Shown: in pieces, positions 7,934 to 16,467 of the stretch
How positions within the stretch are numbered: the first letter of the stretch is position 1
Layout of the letters: each line of letters opens with the position of its first letter
Assembly: GCF_009690625.1 (NCBI RefSeq)
Contig: NZ_CP033878.1
Span: forward strand, 248,001-312,000
Reading direction: 5' to 3'
DNA: 64,000 nt
Origin: Halorhabdus sp. CBA1104
Lineage (GTDB): Archaea > Halobacteriota > Halobacteria > Halobacteriales > Haloarculaceae
Made by a program: the position numbers and the translations under genes
The notes under the pieces: generated by a model
Told to the model about the DNA's origin: nothing
The model's database searches: none
What the model saw: only the letters and a program-made list of their open reading frames with translations

Positions 7934-9777
7934 GTTTCGGGCGTCGGCTCGGCCTCGCGTTCGCCGGAGTGGTACTCGTCGTGGCGTTGGTCGGGAGCAA
8001 CGTGTTCATTACGGCCGGACAAACCGCGTTGCGTGCCGATTACGTGACCGACACACTCGACGACGAGGACGCCTATACCGAGGCGATAGACGTCCTCGAA
8101 GAACGGATCAGCACCGAGATCGACTCGGTGGATCTCGATACGAGCGGGGCGTTGCCGGCCCAGATCGACGCCTCGGGCGTCGAACCCGAGCAGCTCGTCG
8201 ACGAGGCGCTCACGGAGTCGTACGTCCGGACCCAGACCAACGAGAACATCGATGCGATCTACGCGTTTCTCCACGGTGAGACGGATTCGCTGTCGATTTC
8301 GGTCGATCTCGCGCCGGTAAAGTCGAACTTCGCACAGGCAGTCACCGAGGGCATGATCGCCGTCGACGCGCCTGCCCTGGCCGACATCGCGGCCAATCAA
8401 CTCGACGGGGCCGGCGGACAGATCGACGCCACGACCGTCGAAGGCTTACTCGACAGCGAGTCGAGCTTCCAGCAGACCCGGGCCGAGTTCCAGTCGTCGC
8501 TGGGCGATGGGGCAGATCTCCAGACCGTCAACCAGCAACTCAAGTCCGAACTCGAAACGGCGACGCGCCAAGAAGTCGGCGGGTACGACCAGGAGCTCAC
8601 CGATGGGGCTGTCGACTTCCAGTTCGCGACGGTCGACGCACTGACGAGCGATCTCACCTACCAGGAATACCGCCAGCAGGTCGAGTCCCTCACACAGCGG
8701 ATCGCCGAGCGAGCCCAGGTGATCGTCCGTGAGCGACTCGACCAAGAGCTGCCCAACACTCTCTCGCTGACCGAAAATATGGATACCGAGGCGCGGGACC
8801 GTCTCGATACCGCCGCTGACGGCGTCCAGCTCGTCGATCTGCTCACCCTGGCGTTGCCCGCGTTGGCCCTGTTGGTGATCGGTGTCCTCGCCGTACTCAC
8901 GCGCTCGCTGTGGACCGTCGGCCGGACAGTCGGCGCGAGTTCACTGATCGCCGGCATCGCCGGATTTCTCCCAGCATTGTTGGCGCGTGATCCACTCACC
9001 TCGGCGATCCGGGACGCTATCGGCGGGCCGGACGGTCAGCGCTTTGCCGACGTGACGATCGCTCTCGTCGACGGCATCTTCGCTCAACTTCGAACCCAGT
9101 CACTGCTCTTGCTCGTCGCCGGGCTCGTCTTGCTCGTGCTCGTGTTCGCCGACAAACGCGGTTACTTCGATGGGTTCCGACGGCAACTCGGCTTTGGCCC
9201 TGCCCCGCGGGCTGGTGGTCCAGGTGGCTCCCGTCAGGCGGCCCAGCCGCATCGCGGAGACGCCGGCGGTCGTGCGGGTACCCAGCCCGGTCAACGCGCC
9301 GGACAACGCCAGGGCCAGCCCCGTGGCCAGGGGCCACGCCAGCAGGGTGGGCAGCCGAGCCAGGGCAGCCAGCAGACGACCCCGCAACGTGGCCAGCAGA
9401 CCGGCCGACAACAGCCCGATAACGCACAGCCACGCCAGCGAGGCGGGCGCCACTCTCGCGGCCAGGGGCAGTCCCAGCAGCGCCAGGGTGACGACCGCAC
9501 TCGGCCCGGCCAGGGACAGCCACCGGCCGGCGTCGACCCACAGGACCCCCGGGCCGGCCAGCCCAGCGAGTCCGACGCTTCGACGCCAGTGGGAGACGCT
9601 GGAGAGGACTCGTCATCAGGCGCCGGCACACCCGACGAAAGCAGGGCTGTGAGCGACGACCCGTCGGGAGAACCCGACGCTGCGGAGACTGACTCAGCGG
9701 CCGAGGACCCGACAGCATCCGAATCCGATTCGGACGCGGCCGACGACTCCACAGACGACACTGCCGATCGCACCTGA
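7930..9777 (+). CDS. Membrane protein with Gln/Gly/Arg-rich and acidic tails
   Basis: A 615-residue protein. Residues 7-29 form an N-terminal membrane span, followed by an acidic, helical, probably extracellular region to about 290, then three spans (about 296-318, 325-348 and 388-408). From about 417 to 530 the chain is a low-complexity tail made mainly of Gln, Gly, Arg and Pro, then a Ser/Asp/Glu-rich end (about 545-615). The topology puts the tail in the cytoplasm if the first span is a signal anchor. The basic, Gln-rich stretch is very unlike the acidic halophile proteome. The frame stays open with normal GC3 bias throughout, so it is coding. The function is unknown. Confidence 0.75.
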   Translation: MSFGRRLGLAFAGVVLVVALVGSNVFITAGQTALRADYVTDTLDDEDAYTEAIDVLEERISTEIDSVDLDTSGALPAQIDASGVEPEQLVDEALTESYVRTQTNENIDAIYAFLHGETDSLSISVDLAPVKSNFAQAVTEGMIAVDAPALADIAANQLDGAGGQIDATTVEGLLDSESSFQQTRAEFQSSLGDGADLQTVNQQLKSELETATRQEVGGYDQELTDGAVDFQFATVDALTSDLTYQEYRQQVESLTQRIAERAQVIVRERLDQELPNTLSLTENMDTEARDRLDTAADGVQLVDLLTLALPALALLVIGVLAVLTRSLWTVGRTVGASSLIAGIAGFLPALLARDPLTSAIRDAIGGPDGQRFADVTIALVDGIFAQLRTQSLLLLVAGLVLLVLVFADKRGYFDGFRRQLGFGPAPRAGGPGGSRQAAQPHRGDAGGRAGTQPGQRAGQRQGQPRGQGPRQQGGQPSQGSQQTTPQRGQQTGRQQPDNAQPRQRGGRHSRGQGQSQQRQGDDRTRPGQGQPPAGVDPQDPRAGQPSESDASTPVGDAGEDSSSGAGTPDESRAVSDDPSGEPDAAETDSAAEDPTASESDSDAADDSTDDTADRT

Positions 9778-10009
9778 GAGCCCTCGGCCAGTCTCGGGGC
9801 ACTGTGTCAGTCCAGTCTCTCTTCTGGTCGGCTCCACTACCGGCCGTCGGGCCAGTATCGGTTTGACTGCGTGAGTCGCTACTGGGCGATCGTGGTAGCG
9901 AGCGCGAGACGGAGCAACGCAATTCACGGTCTCTCATCTCCGTTCGTGGCTATCTGTGGCTCGACTCTCTGTGAGAGACGCCCATGGGGCGAGATACCAC
10001 CGGTCCCGC

Positions 10010-10020
10010 ACGCCTTTAGC
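10010..10020 (+). promoter_or_regulatory. Promoter of aIF1A
   Basis: ACGCCTTTAGC carries a haloarchaeal TATA element centred near 10016. The ATG at 10043 lies 27 bases further on, so the transcript is probably leaderless. Confidence 0.5.
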
Positions 10021-10042
10021 GTGTCCGGGTCCTAACAATGCT

Positions 10043-10327
10043 ATGAGCGATAAATCAGGGCGCCGGAATCTTCGGATGCCCGACGACGACGAGGTGTTCG
10101 CCGTGGTGACACAGCACAACGGCGGCAACCACGTCGAACTGCAGTGTGAGGACGGCAAGACCCGCATGGGGCGCATCCCCGGGCGCATGAAGTACCGCGT
10201 CTGGATCGAGGAGGGCGACGTCGTGCTGGCCGAACCGTGGGACTGGCAAGACGAGAAGGCAAACGTCGAGTGGCGCTACGACAACGCCGACGCCGAGCAG
10301 CTCCGTCGCGAAGGGCACATCGACTGA
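10043..10327 (+). CDS. Translation initiation factor aIF1A
   Basis: A 94-residue OB-fold protein of the IF1/eIF1A family. Visible motifs are the basic start [18 protein letters not shown], the core strand [25 protein letters not shown] and the acidic C-terminal tail. It binds the A site of the small subunit during initiation. The ATG at 10043 matches the promoter spacing; the ATG at 10038 is out of frame. The length is usual for haloarchaea. It is a single gene followed by a T-rich stretch. Confidence 0.95.
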   Translation: MSDKSGRRNLRMPDDDEVFAVVTQHNGGNHVELQCEDGKTRMGRIPGRMKYRVWIEEGDVVLAEPWDWQDEKANVEWRYDNADAEQLRREGHID

Positions 10328-10486
10328 CGCAGGGCTTCTTGGGATTTCTTTTCGGCCCGTAGTCCCAACCTCGCGTCGCCGTCGCTGTTCTCGCCTGGCT
10401 CTCCAGGTGTACGCCCGCATTCTGGCCCGGCCCAGTCCGTTGCCGACCACAGAGGACTTTTCCCGCCGACGCCAGTAGCTTCGGCC

Positions 10487-11539
10487 ATGCCAGGTGCCGG
10501 CGAGGCGCCCAGCGATCGGTTACGTGATCGGGCCAGCGGGAGTGATTCGAAGCTCTGGCTGTTCATGGGTGCCGATCGGTGGCTCGTCACGGGGTTGCTC
10601 GTCGCGGTCGTGTTCGTCACGCTGACCGCTGCAGGCTCCCTTCTGCCGGCCGCCGAGGTCGCAATCCGATCGGGTGACTCGGTGGACACTCTCTTTCAGG
10701 CCCTGTTGACGGCGACGATCACCGGCGTCACGCTCGTGCTCACCCTGAACCAACTGGTGCTCTCTCAGGAACTCGGTGCTGCGGGCGACCAGCGCGAGCG
10801 CATGGAGGAGGCCATGGCGTTCCGCGAGGACGTCGCCGACGCCGTCGGAACGCCCGTGAGTCCGGCTCGGCCGGCACAGTTCCTCCGGGCGCTCGTCCAG
10901 GTCTCCGGCGAGCGGGCACGTGACCTCCGGGACGCCGTCAGTACCGACGCGGACGCGAGCACGTCCGATACGGAGCTGCAGGAGGCGGTTGAAGATTTCA
11001 CCGATAGTCTGATAGCAAATTCCGAGACGGTCGCGACGGGACTCGACGACGCTCGCTTTGGCGAGTTCGACGTCATCGCCTCGGCGCTCGATTTCAACTA
11101 CTCCTGGAAGATCTTCACGGCCCGCCGCATCCACGAGCGCTACGGCGATGCCCTCGATACGGAGGGGCAGGCCGCCCTCGACCAGTTGATCGACACGCTA
11201 GAACTGTTTGGCCCCGCCCGCGAACACTTCAAGACGCTGTACTTCCAGTGGGATCTCATCGACCTCTCGCGGCGGATCCTCGTGGCATCGGTCCCGGCGT
11301 TGCTGGTCTCGGCAACGATGGTCGCGTTTTTCGACGCGTCGACGCACACACCGGCTGTCGCTGGCGTCGACATGTTGGTCCCGATCGTGGCAGCCGCGAC
11401 GACGGTCGCGCTGATCCCGTTCTTGCTCCTGCTTGCCTACATCGTGCGGATCGCGACGGTCACCAAGCACACCCTCTCGATCGGCCCCTTCATTCTCCGG
11501 GAGACCGACGACGTCGCCGAGGTCGAATGGGACCAGTAA
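10487..11539 (+). CDS. Conserved membrane protein of unknown function
   Basis: A 350-residue protein with four predicted membrane spans: about 32-54 and 68-93 near the start, and about 262-281 and 293-319 near the end. Between them lies a long acidic soluble region (about 95-260) rich in helices, with a Ser/Asp-rich patch near 155. The architecture (two spans, cytoplasmic or external domain, two spans) recurs in haloarchaea. No transporter or enzyme signature is visible, so I give no function. It is a single gene with an ordinary intergenic gap on each side. Confidence 0.7.
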   Translation: MPGAGEAPSDRLRDRASGSDSKLWLFMGADRWLVTGLLVAVVFVTLTAAGSLLPAAEVAIRSGDSVDTLFQALLTATITGVTLVLTLNQLVLSQELGAAGDQRERMEEAMAFREDVADAVGTPVSPARPAQFLRALVQVSGERARDLRDAVSTDADASTSDTELQEAVEDFTDSLIANSETVATGLDDARFGEFDVIASALDFNYSWKIFTARRIHERYGDALDTEGQAALDQLIDTLELFGPAREHFKTLYFQWDLIDLSRRILVASVPALLVSATMVAFFDASTHTPAVAGVDMLVPIVAAATTVALIPFLLLLAYIVRIATVTKHTLSIGPFILRETDDVAEVEWDQ

Positions 11540-11755
11540 CGGCGCTCGTTGTCCCCTGCGTGCAGTTCCGTGACGCGTTCGATTAACTGGCGTCTCCTGA
11601 CTACAGCGACACCGCTCTCGGATGTATTCGATGTATTATACTGCATCCACGCTGGCGACACTTCTCTGGCAAACACGCGACCGACGGCAGCGTCCCGCGT
11701 TCGCGCCAGATTGCGCCCCACGTCGTCGCCGTCTCACCTGAGCTAGTACCCGCGC

Positions 11756-12259
11756 TTACGAGGCGTCGTCGTCTTCGTCGCGCTCGCTCGCCTTGCTAAT
11801 CTCCTCGCTGACGGTTTCCTCGACTTGCTCGCTGACTGTATCCTCGACGGTTTCCTCGACTTGCTCGCTGACGGTCTCGGTCACCTCTTCGGTGACTGTC
11901 TCGCCGACTTGTTCGGCGACGTCGTCGACCTCCTTGGAGACAGTTTCGCTGACGGTCTGTTCGACCTCGTCGCTGACCGATTCTTCGACGCGATCGACCT
12001 CTTTAGAGACGGTTTCGCTGACGGTCTGTTCGACCTCGTTGTGGACGGTCTCTTCGACCCGTTGGGCCATCTCGCTGGTCATCCAGTCGGGGTCGAACCG
12101 CCCCATCTTCCAGGCAATGTGGATGACGTAGGCGATCAGTGCACCCAGTCCGAAGGCCACGCCGACACTGGTCTCGGCGACGAAGATAATCCCGACTGCG
12201 ACGAAGATGAGCGCCCCATACGCCAGGTCGACGAGAAAATCGACACGCGAGGGATTCAT
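11756..12259 (-). CDS. Membrane protein with Val/Glu/Thr repeat tail
   Basis: A 167-residue protein. Two closely spaced membrane spans (about 10-28 and 32-50) are followed by about 105 residues built from repeats of the type VEETV, VEQTVSETVSKEV and VSEQVEETV. These have a hydrophobic residue every third or fourth position and no Pro or Gly, so a long amphipathic or coiled-coil helix is expected on one side of the membrane. The DNA shows matching internal repeats (for example near 11813 and 11859). The ATG at 12259 was chosen because upstream codons lack haloarchaeal character. Function unknown; oligomeric scaffold is a guess. Confidence 0.7.
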   Translation of the reverse strand: MNPSRVDFLVDLAYGALIFVAVGIIFVAETSVGVAFGLGALIAYVIHIAWKMGRFDPDWMTSEMAQRVEETVHNEVEQTVSETVSKEVDRVEESVSDEVEQTVSETVSKEVDDVAEQVGETVTEEVTETVSEQVEETVEDTVSEQVEETVSEEISKASERDEDDDAS

Positions 12260-12448
12260 CGTTTCGTCACCGCTGTTCGGTCGGTGTGTTCGTTGTATCC
12301 GTCCATACGCGATGGTTCGACCTGGCCACAGGAATAACCACCCATTTGCGATCGTCCCGTCCAGTCTTCGGGTTCGTGACAGCACCATTCCGCGCGAGGC
12401 TCGATCTCTCCGTCGGCGTGCCCCCCCGGCGGCGTCCGTTCGTGGCGG

Positions 12449-13483
12449 TCAGTCTCCGAGTGGCGCCTGGCGCAGCTCTTCTCGTAGAGCCTGGATATCC
12501 GGTTCGTTGTCGCCAGCGAAGCGAGCCCGGACCGCCAGCACTTCCTGGCGGGAGACGGTGACGCTGCCCGCTTCGACGACGGCCGCCGGGTTCGATTTCA
12601 GCTCTCGGATCGTCCCGACGGCGAGTAAAAACGGGATCGCCCACGCCGCCCGGGTGTTGCCACGCACTTCGGGCATGGTTTCGAGCCAGGACTGTGCACC
12701 ATCGAGGTATCGCTCGGCTCGCTCGACGATCTGCGTGATGATCGGCGCGAACGCCGCCCCGCTCGACGGATCGGCGATGTCCGCGGGTTCGAGCCCTTCC
12801 TCGGCGAGTAAGGGTTGTGGCACGTAGACGTTCCGTTCCGTCCGGTAGTCCGTCGCGACGTCTTTGGCGACGTTGACGAGCTGTAACAACAGTGCGAACG
12901 ATTCGGCGTCTTCGCGAAACGACTCTCGCTGTCCCGGGTCGACCTCTTCGAGTAAGAGCGACGTGACGAACTCACCGACGGTCCCGGCCACGTACCAGCA
13001 GTACGACTCCAACTCCTCGAACGATTGGAGGCGAAGCCCGCCGGTGTCGGCGTATCGCTCGACGAACGTCGCCATTCCGTCGACGAGCTCCCGGATCGAC
13101 GGCCGGATCACGTCTCTGGAAGCCGCCGGGAGCGACTCGAACTCCCCAACGGCTTCCGGGGCGCGAGCGACGACATCCCAGTCGTCGCTTGGCTCGGCGG
13201 GGAGCCACGGTTCGACGGCCGTCCGAAACGCCTCGATCGACGTCTCGTCGTCCGGGTCCAGGGCACGACTGTACGTCTCGAGGAGTGCGACCCGCTCCCC
13301 GGGCGGGATGTGGCGAGCGTCCTCGACGGTATCGGCGATCCGACAGAGCAGGTACCCGAGACAGATCTCCCGGGCCATCGGCTCGCGCAACTCGTCGATG
13401 GTGAGCGCAAACGTCCGTGAGACAGTCGTCACGGCGTCGTAGTACCACGCAAGTTCGTTCCGCTCGGTCTGCTCGTCGGCCAT
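12449..13483 (-). CDS. Squalene synthase (phytoene/squalene synthase family)
   Basis: A 344-residue enzyme. The first Asp-rich motif is DTVED (51-55) and the second is in NVAKDVATD (204-212). YCWYVAGTVGEF (161-172) matches the YCHYVAGLVG element characteristic of squalene synthase, which argues against CrtB. It would join two farnesyl diphosphates head to head to make squalene, the membrane isoprenoid abundant in haloarchaea. No C-terminal membrane anchor is present. It is divergent from the methyltransferase gene at 13.6 kb. Confidence 0.85.
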   Translation of the reverse strand: MADEQTERNELAWYYDAVTTVSRTFALTIDELREPMAREICLGYLLCRIADTVEDARHIPPGERVALLETYSRALDPDDETSIEAFRTAVEPWLPAEPSDDWDVVARAPEAVGEFESLPAASRDVIRPSIRELVDGMATFVERYADTGGLRLQSFEELESYCWYVAGTVGEFVTSLLLEEVDPGQRESFREDAESFALLLQLVNVAKDVATDYRTERNVYVPQPLLAEEGLEPADIADPSSGAAFAPIITQIVERAERYLDGAQSWLETMPEVRGNTRAAWAIPFLLAVGTIRELKSNPAAVVEAGSVTVSRQEVLAVRARFAGDNEPDIQALREELRQAPLGD

Positions 13484-13598
13484 CTCGATATCGGATCAAC
13501 GAGCTCCCCACTTGAAAACGTGACTGCATTGGATGACTGCTCGCTGTTCCCGGCCGGCGTGTCGAGGAACCTTTCTGTCTCCCTACCGAACAGTGGGT

Positions 13599-14243
13599 GT
13601 GGATTCAAACGACGTCCGCCGCACGTGGGCCGATCGATCCGGCGAGTTCTCCCCGGCGTACTACGCCCACTACGGTCCGGACGAGAAAAGCGAGGCGATC
13701 GGTGACCTGCTGGCTGGGACTATCGCCAAGGATGGCTCGGTGCTGGAACTGGGCTTTGGGTCCGGCCGGCATCTCTCTCATCTCCAGCAGCGTGGATTCG
13801 AGTCACTCTCCGGTGTCGATGTCAACGAGGATGCTCTCGACGTTATGACTGATGCGTACCCGGCTCTGGCAGCCGACGGTACCTTCTATTTTGAAGCGAT
13901 CGAGGATGTCGTCGAGGACTTCGACGACGGGGCCTTCGAGGCCGTCTACTCCGTCGAAACCCTCCAGCACGTTCATCCCGATGCCGACTGGGTATTTGCT
14001 GAACTTCGCCGGATTACGGATGCCCTTCTCGTCACGATCGAAAACGAGAGCGAGGTCGAGGCCGGGCAGTCCGGCGACCCGGCGGTCACCTACGTCAACG
14101 ACGAGGTGCCGCTGTACTATCGTGACTGGAAGCAGGTGTTTACCGACGCTGGCTTCGTCGAGATCGAATCCCGCCCTCTCGGTCGCGACATCTTGCGCGT
14201 GTTCCGTCCGGACGACCACGAGGCGCTCTCGGAGTCGTCTTGA
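13599..14243 (+). CDS. Class I SAM-dependent methyltransferase
   Basis: A 214-residue protein if started at the GTG at 13599 (MDSNDVRRTWADRSGEFSPA); an ATG at 13533 would add 22 atypical residues. Motif I is LELGFGSGRHL, the acidic end of strand 2 is GVDVNEDALD, and the motif at strand 4 is VYSVETLQHVHPDADWV. The layout is that of small-molecule methyltransferases of the UbiE/SAM type. The substrate is not evident. The gene is separate from its neighbours. Confidence 0.75.
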   Translation: MDSNDVRRTWADRSGEFSPAYYAHYGPDEKSEAIGDLLAGTIAKDGSVLELGFGSGRHLSHLQQRGFESLSGVDVNEDALDVMTDAYPALAADGTFYFEAIEDVVEDFDDGAFEAVYSVETLQHVHPDADWVFAELRRITDALLVTIENESEVEAGQSGDPAVTYVNDEVPLYYRDWKQVFTDAGFVEIESRPLGRDILRVFRPDDHEALSESS

Positions 14244-14298
14244 CGCGGTGCTGTCTAGCCCAGGTTCGGTGGTCCGCAAGCCCCATTCGTGATGGAAC

Positions 14299-14775
14299 TT
14301 ATCCGTCCGCTCGTTCCCACCGTTCGAGCGTGTATCCCTCGAAGCGTGTATCGTCCGTCCGGGTCCAGACACTGGTGTCGAAATCGGGAAATTCGGCGTC
14401 GCCCTCGTACGTGCCATCGATTCGACTCACCAGCAGCCGATCGCAATACGGGAGAAAGGCCGCGTAGATCGCCGCCCCGCCGAGGACGTACAGCACCGGC
14501 GCGTCTTCCGTGCGGGCGCGTTCGATCGTTGCCTCGACGCCGCTGGTGTGGACGACTGCTGGCTCGTCGTACGTCCGCTCGGTACGGCTCAACACGAGTT
14601 GTCTGGCCCCGGGCGGGTCCTCAAACATCTCGAAAGTCCGGCGGCCGATGGCGACGGTTTCTCCGGCAACACGCTCACGATACCGGCGGACTTCCTCGGG
14701 CAAGTGCCACGGCAGGGTCGGTCCATCACCGATGACACCGTTCTCGGCGACGGCCGCGACGGCGACGATATCCAT
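14299..14775 (-). CDS. folA: Dihydrofolate reductase
   Basis: A 158-residue protein of the usual DHFR length. Visible motifs: IVAVAAVAENGVIGDGPTLP (residues 3-22), with the TLPWHLPEEVRRYR segment carrying the active-site acidic residue, VAIGRRTFEMF, and VLGGAAIY, the NADPH-binding glycine pair. It reduces dihydrofolate to tetrahydrofolate for thymidylate and purine synthesis. The ATG at 14775 precedes DIVAV, the normal DHFR start. No thymidylate synthase gene sits beside it in this window. Confidence 0.93.
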   Translation of the reverse strand: MDIVAVAAVAENGVIGDGPTLPWHLPEEVRRYRERVAGETVAIGRRTFEMFEDPPGARQLVLSRTERTYDEPAVVHTSGVEATIERARTEDAPVLYVLGGAAIYAAFLPYCDRLLVSRIDGTYEGDAEFPDFDTSVWTRTDDTRFEGYTLERWERADG

Positions 14776-14929
14776 GCATAGCTGTTCGCAGGCACTGGTC
14801 ATTAATCGCCGGGCTGTCCCTCGCCGGTAGGCAGCTGCTCGGCACTCGCCGCGGTCTCCACGACGGATCTGGTCCACCCGCTGCTTTCGATAACGAACGT
14901 TTCTCACGGTGGAGTGCAAAGCGGTAGCC

Positions 14930-15697
14930 ATGTGCCCACAAACTGGTGACTACGACGACCGGGCTGTCGCCGCACTCGCCGACCGCAACTACGAGACTGC
15001 AGGAGACGCCTTCGCGCGGGCCGGCTGGCAAACACTCACTGCGCCACGGCCAGGCCAAAGCCCGTTCGATGCCGACGAGAAAGGGTGGGTCGGGAACGCC
15101 CTCAAACACCACGTGACGAGCGCGCTCTGCTATCGTGTCGCCGGTTGTCACACTCGGGCCCGGCATCGCGGGACCGAGGCTGCTGCGATTGGTCGTGACC
15201 TCCAGACGGTCCTCGAACACCCCGCACAGCAAGCCTGTCTTCAGGAACTGATCGGTGATGCCAGACTTGCCGGCGGACTCGACGGTCCAGCCGAGGCCTA
15301 CAGTGAGGCAGCCCAAGCCTATCGTGGGGCCGCCAAATCGGTCGAGGAGCCACAGTATTGGGGGACGACACCGCTTTTCGAGGCGGCCACAGCCCCGCTC
15401 CAGCAGGTCGCCCGAAGTACGGCAAACGGGGAGATTGCCGTCACCTGGGAAGCCCTCCACGGCTCGGATCCGTCGAGGCCGGGTCAATTTCTCGCCCACC
15501 GAGCGACGTTCAAGCGCCAGCGATTTCCGGCGCTCCTCGAGTCGGTCCTCGCGGACGGCTATCTCGCTGCCCCACGCGGGACGACGGAATACAACAACGC
15601 GAACTACCAGTGTCCAGCGTGTGGCTCGACCGACGTCAACTGGGTCGCAGAGAGCGTCCTCTGTCTGCGGTGTTCGACGCCAGCTGAACGGCAGTGA
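14930..15697 (+). CDS. Conserved haloarchaeal protein with C-terminal zinc ribbon
   Basis: A 255-residue protein. Residues 10-140 look like helical tetratricopeptide-type hairpins (repeated Ala-rich helices such as YETAGDAFARAGWQ and AEAYSEAAQAYRGAA). The last 30 residues form a zinc ribbon with CPACGST and CLRCST. It is soluble with no signal. The ATG at 14930 (MCPQTGDYDD) is preferred to one seven codons earlier because it fits the usual start region. I cannot assign a function; a protein- or RNA-binding scaffold is possible. Confidence 0.65.
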   Translation: MCPQTGDYDDRAVAALADRNYETAGDAFARAGWQTLTAPRPGQSPFDADEKGWVGNALKHHVTSALCYRVAGCHTRARHRGTEAAAIGRDLQTVLEHPAQQACLQELIGDARLAGGLDGPAEAYSEAAQAYRGAAKSVEEPQYWGTTPLFEAATAPLQQVARSTANGEIAVTWEALHGSDPSRPGQFLAHRATFKRQRFPALLESVLADGYLAAPRGTTEYNNANYQCPACGSTDVNWVAESVLCLRCSTPAERQ

Positions 15698-15786
15698 CCG
15701 CGTTTGGATCGGTTTGCCACCGGCGCACGGATCGAATCGACGCACAGTCGCGAGCAGTATTCTCACATCAGTTGATATAACTGCTG

Positions 15787-15813
15787 TGCTGAATACAGAG
15801 CCTGTATTCAGCA
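15787..15813. repeat. Perfect 12-bp inverted repeat with 3-bp spacer
   Basis: TGCTGAATACAG (15787-15798), spacer AGC, then its exact complement CTGTATTCAGCA (15802-15813). It lies 90 bp after one gene and 121 bp before the next start. No T-run follows, so a repressor-binding site or processing hairpin is as likely as a terminator. A weaker inverted pair (CAGTT/AACTG) lies just upstream. Confidence 0.7.
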
Positions 15814-15898
15814 ATCAGCCATCGTGAGTTTCACGCCGATTCTGAGGAATCAGTCGCTCAGTGTGCAAACATGATTACTGGAGTATGGACGGGGTCGG

Positions 15899-15911
15899 TA
15901 GCTTAATTTTC
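15899..15911 (+). promoter_or_regulatory. Promoter of small membrane protein
   Basis: AGCTTAATTTTCC contains a TATA-like TTAATTTT centred near 15906; the ATG at 15934 lies about 28 bases downstream, which fits a leaderless transcript. Confidence 0.4.
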
Positions 15912-15933
15912 CCTCGAAGAAACTGCTGTAGAT

Positions 15934-16134
15934 ATGAGTGCAACATACCCTCTCGTAGGATTCTTCGCCCTTCTCTTTGGGCTCGTTATGGTTGTCTGGC
16001 CACGAACCGTTGCACGCTGGCGGAACAGTGGCGCCGTGAATTCTGACCCGACAACTGGGCTGGTTCGGTTAACTCGGTATTTCGGCGGCCCTGCTCTCAT
16101 TATTCTTGGAACTATTTTGATGGTCTCACCATAG
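15934..16134 (+). CDS. Small two-span membrane protein
   Basis: A 66-residue protein. Two hydrophobic segments (about 5-22 and 49-64) flank a short basic loop (RTVARWRNSG). The spacing from a TATA-like element supports the ATG. Codon usage is less GC-rich than in neighbouring genes. I do not recognise a family; such proteins are often annotated as hypothetical in haloarchaea. Confidence 0.55.
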   Translation: MSATYPLVGFFALLFGLVMVVWPRTVARWRNSGAVNSDPTTGLVRLTRYFGGPALIILGTILMVSP

Positions 16135-16467
16135 AACTCTGATTGGTCGCTGATACAAATTTATCTGTACTGAGTACTCGGAGGAGACTCCAATTGGAGG
16201 AAACTCCGTACAAGATATGCGCCTTATATTCAGCACGGTCGCCGAAACATATCGTCTACAACGTATTTCAACAGAGGCCAAACTTTGTATAGTTCTCCCG
16301 ACCAGTAAATCGGTGGCCTCGGTACTCATAGGGCTCGTCGTCGCCGGGTCGTGAGGCCGGCTCGGCCCGTGGGCTCGTCATCGGCCAGCCGAGGGTACAC
16401 GCGGCAGGCGCAAAACGGTTGCTCACCGTCCGCTCCATTCAGGGCCGTTCGGGACCAAACACCGCTC
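16135..16467. other. AT-richer intergenic stretch
   Basis: No gene is convincing here. It holds a perfect 12-bp palindrome CTCCAATTGGAG (16188-16199) within a run of GGAG/CTCC blocks. It ends with open frames that run into the RNA cyclase gene but have no haloarchaeal coding character. Confidence 0.5.
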
